From Hanleya hanleyi (lineage: Eukaryota; Mollusca; Polyplacophora; Lepidopleurida; Hanleyidae): 64,000 nt of DNA. The stretch lies in assembly GCA_036873755.1 (NCBI GenBank), contig JAVTVY010020534.1, positions 19,888-83,887 on the forward strand. The letters are read 5' to 3'. Below are positions 37,401 through 43,400 of this stretch, in pieces (positions within the stretch are counted from its first letter, which is position 1; every line of letters starts with the position of its first letter). Made by a program: the position numbers and the translations under genes. The notes beneath the pieces are model-generated. The model did not search any database and was not told the DNA's origin. It saw only the letters and a list, made by a program, of their open reading frames with translations.

Positions 37401-40400
37401 TTAAAAATGCATCTATTTGAGTGTTACAACTGTAAATTCAAATCAGGATACCCCGACAAAGACGACAGAATCACCGACAGTAGTAGAATACTGGAATAAC
37501 AGTAACTGCGCTACCACGGAGTCTTTATGGGACTGAACGGGTCATAGATAAACACATGCACGTGCTCTGTCAAGGTCAACGGCAATGAAATCATGCAGTT
37601 GTATAACAACTGTGAGCAGTTGGAGAGGAAATAAGTGGAGCACCCTGAGTACATGAACAAGGCAATTACTCCGTTGAATTAATGACGGTTAATGAACGTT
37701 GACAGGCGGACGCCGTATATCGATTCCCCAAGTAATCAGTGACGACTCTGCTTCAACGTTGATGGAACGAAATTGAGCCCCAGTGCGCAACAGCCTGAAT
37801 ACAACTTAAATGCATCAGCAACGCAGCAACGTTATTGACGGTGAATCAATATTCATACATCGACGTATTATCGATGTCACTTTTCGATCTTGTTTCTGTG
37901 TTGGTAAAATGTTTAAATTCGCGGCCTGGGATACTGTGAATACTGCGGGTGCCGTGATATTTTATCAGTTAGCATTCCATTTAGTTAAAACAAAAACAGT
38001 TGATATGCAGTCTGCATATCAACGGCACTCTATATGAACGTTGGGGACAACAGCAGTACATTAGCAAGTAGAATTTGTGCGGAATGACTCTACAGGAAAG
38101 TTTCCCTCGGCACTTCACATTCATACCTGAGAATACGGTGGATTCTCGGAGGTAGCCTTAGTATCTCAGCCGTGCTTTTATTGCAGCTTTTCATGTGGAG
38201 ACTATGAAATATCCACATGGCACCAAGCACCGGCTAGAGCAAAATTAGATACGTTAGCTCGGGGGCTGTGATGAAAGATTAGCTCAAAGAAATAACTCAT
38301 CTGATGTTAATTGATGAGCATCGAGAACGTCTGATGGAGTAAACGCCTCAGCATAGGGTAAACCTGGTAAACGCAAGAATACCAAGAAAAACTATCCTGT
38401 AATACCCGATGCTTTACGGTTTAAATTTCCCACCAAAACAATAAATCTCTTTTTTAACTTTGCGGGGGCAATCATCATACACTCCATCTGGTCAAGGATA
38501 GATAAAGCATTGGTCTTATACAAATTAGCACGCAATGTATCAGTCCATAACTGGAACTGTGGGCGAGGACTGATATGAAGGACGTAAGGTAATACAGATG
38601 ATTTGGGTACAAACCTATGAAGCGTATTAGCTTCATCATTAGAAACGGCCAGGCGTCACTTTCTACATTAAAATTGGCGGTCTTGCTCTACCGTGTGTCA
38701 CTTGATGTAACCATATATCACCCCACATATGGACAATTCCACTGCTTCAATATCTCAAAACTTCAGCATTCATCCGACGATATGGAAATGGTGTAGCCCG
38801 GTACCCAATAATATTAATGAGGCTGAAATTTGAATGAGGCAGAGGTTCTGTCGAGATCTAGTAATCACTGGTTAAACTAAACTGGTAATGCCCTCTCGCC
38901 AAGGAAGACATCTTCCACTGTGAAGTGAGTAGCGGCATTCAGCAGACGTCCGCGCAGTCTGCTTCATCATACCTTTGTCATAACGGTGTTGCATGTCGTG
39001 AGGGTTGCAGGAAGAATTCAGTTGTGTTTCACGGGATTTTTCCACCGCCTTCTCTATCTTCCACCGGATTTTGTTATTTCCAAAGACCTTATCGTGGGCC
39101 TCGATAATTGGTTTACCAATTTGCTATTGCTTTACGTTTAAATTCACTGACATTGTACTGAGCAAGCTAGCAGTATTCCTTTAACTTGAAGATTGGCCTT
39201 TGACCTCTGGCAGTGAGGTGGAGATTTCACTTCCGGAGATAACGTCGCCCTGGACTAGTTCTGGCCCAGCAGGGGAAAAACGCTACAGAATAACACAGAG
39301 AAACACAAAGTCGGGGAATTCCCTTCCACCGCCGCTGCACTCTCAACTTGTCCAGACCTGTCATTCAACACCACCGCTCTTCACCTGCCACTGGGATCAT
39401 CAGCTACCCAACTCCTCCACTGACCTTCCAAGCTCAACCCCCTTGAACTCCCCGCACACAGCTATATGGTTAATCAGTTATACACACTACTACTTCAGGG
39501 AGTTTTCCTATCTATGGTATGCCGTAAATCGGATTTTGACCGCGGTGTGAACCGAATTTGCCAGCGATGTAAATCGATTTTAACCGCGGTTTAAATCGAA
39601 TTTTAACCGCGTTGTGAATCGGATTTTCCACGCATTGCGAGGACAAAATCAGAAAATGACAATTGAGAAGAATAAACAACTAGAAGAAGCCAAAAATCGC
39701 GTTCATAATCTGGCAAGTATTTTTTTTTTTGTGGATATGTGTACGAGATAAGTGCATTATTGTATCCTTCTATCAAGCCTTAATATGTGAAAATATCATT
39801 TATGGGCAATAGCTTCTCCGTGCCAAGATATACCACATATTTTCCTAAACCATAGTGCACTCACTAATTAACGTCCTTCAATGGCGATAACGTTTAGACG
39901 TTAGATTATGGAAAGCAAATTTTCTTTATAATGACAGGCCCTAATTAATATTACCGTGTGACGACATCAACAACCACAAGCCGATGGTCAGGCACTTCTT
40001 AGAATAAGCGAACTGAAAATTGTATACATCTGTCAATGTCAGCCCCACAGTTTATGAAACTGCCGCGATTTATCAAACTCAACGGTGATGTAATTTATCA
40101 ATATGAACAACTAGGTTTTCTCTAATCTGACATCGACAAGCTCTGATAAAACAAGAATAGATCGCGATCCCATAGACACATCATCAAGATCAATGCAGCA
40201 TCAATAATTTGACTTGATTATTGCACTGTTTTACTCTCTATCAACACAAAAAGCCAAACCCAACTGGAATGTTGATTTTGTACAGTCACAGTGTGCAGGA
40301 ATTGCAGGAAACTAGCCTATGTTTATGTATACTATGATTGTCTTTTTGAATTTGGTGTTAATACTGTTATATGGAATATGTAATTGGTATTTGGATTATG

Positions 40401-43400
40401 GACGCGGATATTCTTTAATGGACGACGGCTGAGTTATGAATGACGGACCAGACGCTTGTAATTGAAAAGGTTGCGATATCTCAGAAATAATCTATCATAT
40501 ATACCTACATCTTTATAATATATATGTATATTTTTTATGGTTTTCTGGCTGATTAGATGACTACATTCGTGGAATATTATCATTACGAACGATTTTGAAT
40601 TTTCGTCAACTATATCGATTTGTACTGTATTAGATTTCAAATCGGAAATTGAAATCTTCCTGTAGTTGCTTGATTAACAAACTAGAGCCTATGGGCTTTA
40701 AAGAGATCTGGTGGCTGGGTTATTGGGGGATAAGTCTGTAATGAAATAAACGCACAATTATATATTTAATTTCATGGTAGGCACAGGTAGCACCAGGCAC
40801 GAATGTATGTGGCTAAAATGCAATCACAAGTTACATCCTGTGACAAGGTATATGAAGGGCCGTTCGCGCCATAAACGCATCTTTTAAACGTTTTAACTTC
40901 TTAAACGTTTAAAAATTGTAAAGCTTTAAAAAGTTTAAACGCTTAAACTTGAACCAACCAATCAGATGTTATGAACTGATATTTTCCTGTTAAAAAGCAA
41001 ACGTTTCCAGTTGTAAATTCGCGACTTCAGACGTTTCCTGTCAAAAGAAATATTCGGTCTTTTAAAGGTTTCCGTTTAAAAGGATAACGTTTCCGGCTGT
41101 GATCGCCCAATCAGATTTTTTATATGGGCCGCGTGTATTCCAACATCTACACCAACACGTGCAAATCCTCACTGGCAAACGTTTCCGGTATGTAGTGTAT
41201 TTTAACCAATGAAAACCGTTCTTACAAATTAGGTTTTGGAGAATATCTTTGGCACCGGGACAATTTGCGCACGACATGATGCACGGTGGGCACGAGGAAT
41301 ACAATATGCGCGAATATTTGTAAGGGTTATTTTGATTGGTTCAAACAGACTACATAGCGGAAACGTTTTGCCAGTGGACATGTGTTGATGTTGAGGTTTG
41401 AACATACGCGGCAGCAATAAAAAAAATCTGACATGACGATCACAACCGGTAACGATTTTCCTTAAACCGGAAACGTTTAAAAGTCTCGAATATTACTATC
41501 TGGAAACGTTTGCCTTTTGACAGGAAACGTCTAAAGTATTGGACGTTACAACAGCAAACATTTGTTTTTGGACAGGAAACGTCTTCCAAATGTCAATTCA
41601 TGACATCTGATTGGTTGGTGCAAGTTAAACGTTTAAATTTATTAAACGTTTGGATTTATGGCGCGAACGGCCCTTCTTAAAAGGTACCGACATAATAAAG
41701 TTGAACATACCAAAGAAAGGCAGTCCTAGGATAAAAGTAACTCCGAAAACGGAAGCCGAAGTATAGAATATTATATGACAATGACTTCCATTGTCGGAGT
41801 TACTTTTATCGTAGTTTATGTGAAATTGATCTGTGGGAACAATGAAAGGTAGTCCTATAATGAGGGAAGTTGCACACGTTACGCTAACCATGTGTTACCC
41901 AATTAATGTCCGTCCAATTAGACACTACAGTAGGTGCTCATCCAACCTTGACTCAGCCAAAATAGCTGAATTTTGCACTTTATCTTGATATATAATTCCT
42001 CCAATACGTCAGTTCGGGATTCCAGATGAACACCATAACCACCATGTTAATTTAACCAGCATAAAGAACGCAATATGATACCTTCTTTAACATGGTATTG
42101 TTGGTGTTGCGTTGAAAGTGCAAACTGACCTGTTGAGAATGGAAAAAGGGGCCAGTGGAATGAAGTCTAGGCCTAAATACCCACAGGGGATTAAGGTCAG
42201 TTTGTACAGAACATACATGTACCTAGGGTAAATAAGAGAGATTAAATGGAGATTGATTTAGTGTTATGAGTGAGAAGGACTGGACATGAAGGTTGATGAT
42301 GGTTATGTCACAAGTTAGGATAAGACAAGACATGTGTTACACTTTCTGGATATCCCACGGGTTGACTGGTGGAGTACAAGATAGGAAAAGATTATAAGAT
42401 ATGTTACAGCTTGCTCTTGTGAGAAAAGCAAACAGTGGCCTGGAAAGGTGATAATGAGACAATGGTGGCCAGGTTGGCTGCTATGGTAGAGCATCTCTCA
42501 CATATACACCTAACCAGCTAAACTGTATAATTTTCTCAGCAGAGTCCAAGCTTTGGTAAAGTGACGATACCAGTGTGCCATACTTTAGAGCGTATTAATC
42601 TCATATTTTGTGGGAAAACAATGAACAGAGTAATATTTAATGCAGATAAGGGATCAAATATATGCCAAGTGACTATTATTGACTAAATATAGACAAACAA
42701 AAGCCTTTCAACCACTAAGGATCCCCAAAACTCATCTCTGTGGAACTACTTTCATGCAGCGTAAGGCTATCCCGTGAGTCGGTTTGCACTTTTGCCCATT
42801 TCCCTACAGCATTCTAAAGAGCGTCTGGCTAACGCCAGATCTAAAAAATTAAGCCTTTGGGATGCCAGGTTTAGCAGCCTGAGTTTTATTCAGAAATTAT
42901 GCTTTCTGGAGAACACCATTGTCCATAAATGAAACTTTCACATATTAAGGCTTCGCAGACGCGTAGACGCACAGGCACTTATCTCGTACACACTTCCATA
43001 AAAACGCGCCCGATTATAAACGCGAAATTTTGCTTCTTCTATTCGCTTTATTCTTCTCAGTTTTCATTTTCTGATTTTGTCCTCGCAATACGCGGAAAAA
43101 TCGATTTACACCGCAGTTAAGTTCGATTTATATCGCGGTTTTAATCCGATTTACACCGCGTTTAAAATCTGCGAGGTTTTGGTATTAACAGCCCACTATA
43201 TCCTATCTTACTATTTGCGCGCACACCGTAACGTCCCCCACTTCGAGTATGTCCTTAGCTTCCCCAACCCACAGCTATGGAAGGCCAAATGTCCAAATAA
43301 TCAGAAATTCACAGTTATTGAATCGAAAGCCTAAGTTTTCAAACAGAGAACTTAAGTTATCAAAGAAAAAACCATGGTTTTCGAATTGAAAACGTAAGTT

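Larger units (their letters stand above)
39523..43165. mobile_element. 3.6-kb TIR element with ~270-bp inverted ends and internal arrays
   Basis: 39523-39810 pairs with 42903-43165 in reverse complement. The outermost part is an array of about 30-bp units ('aaatcgattttaaccgcgg' variants). The inner part pairs through 'gacaaaatcagaaaatgac', 'cgagataagtgcatta' and 'cttaatatgtgaaa'. No transposase was found. It has taken in a Penelope-like tail (40300-40463), a foldback (40854-41676) and a mini-foldback (41730-41810). Confidence 0.8.
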
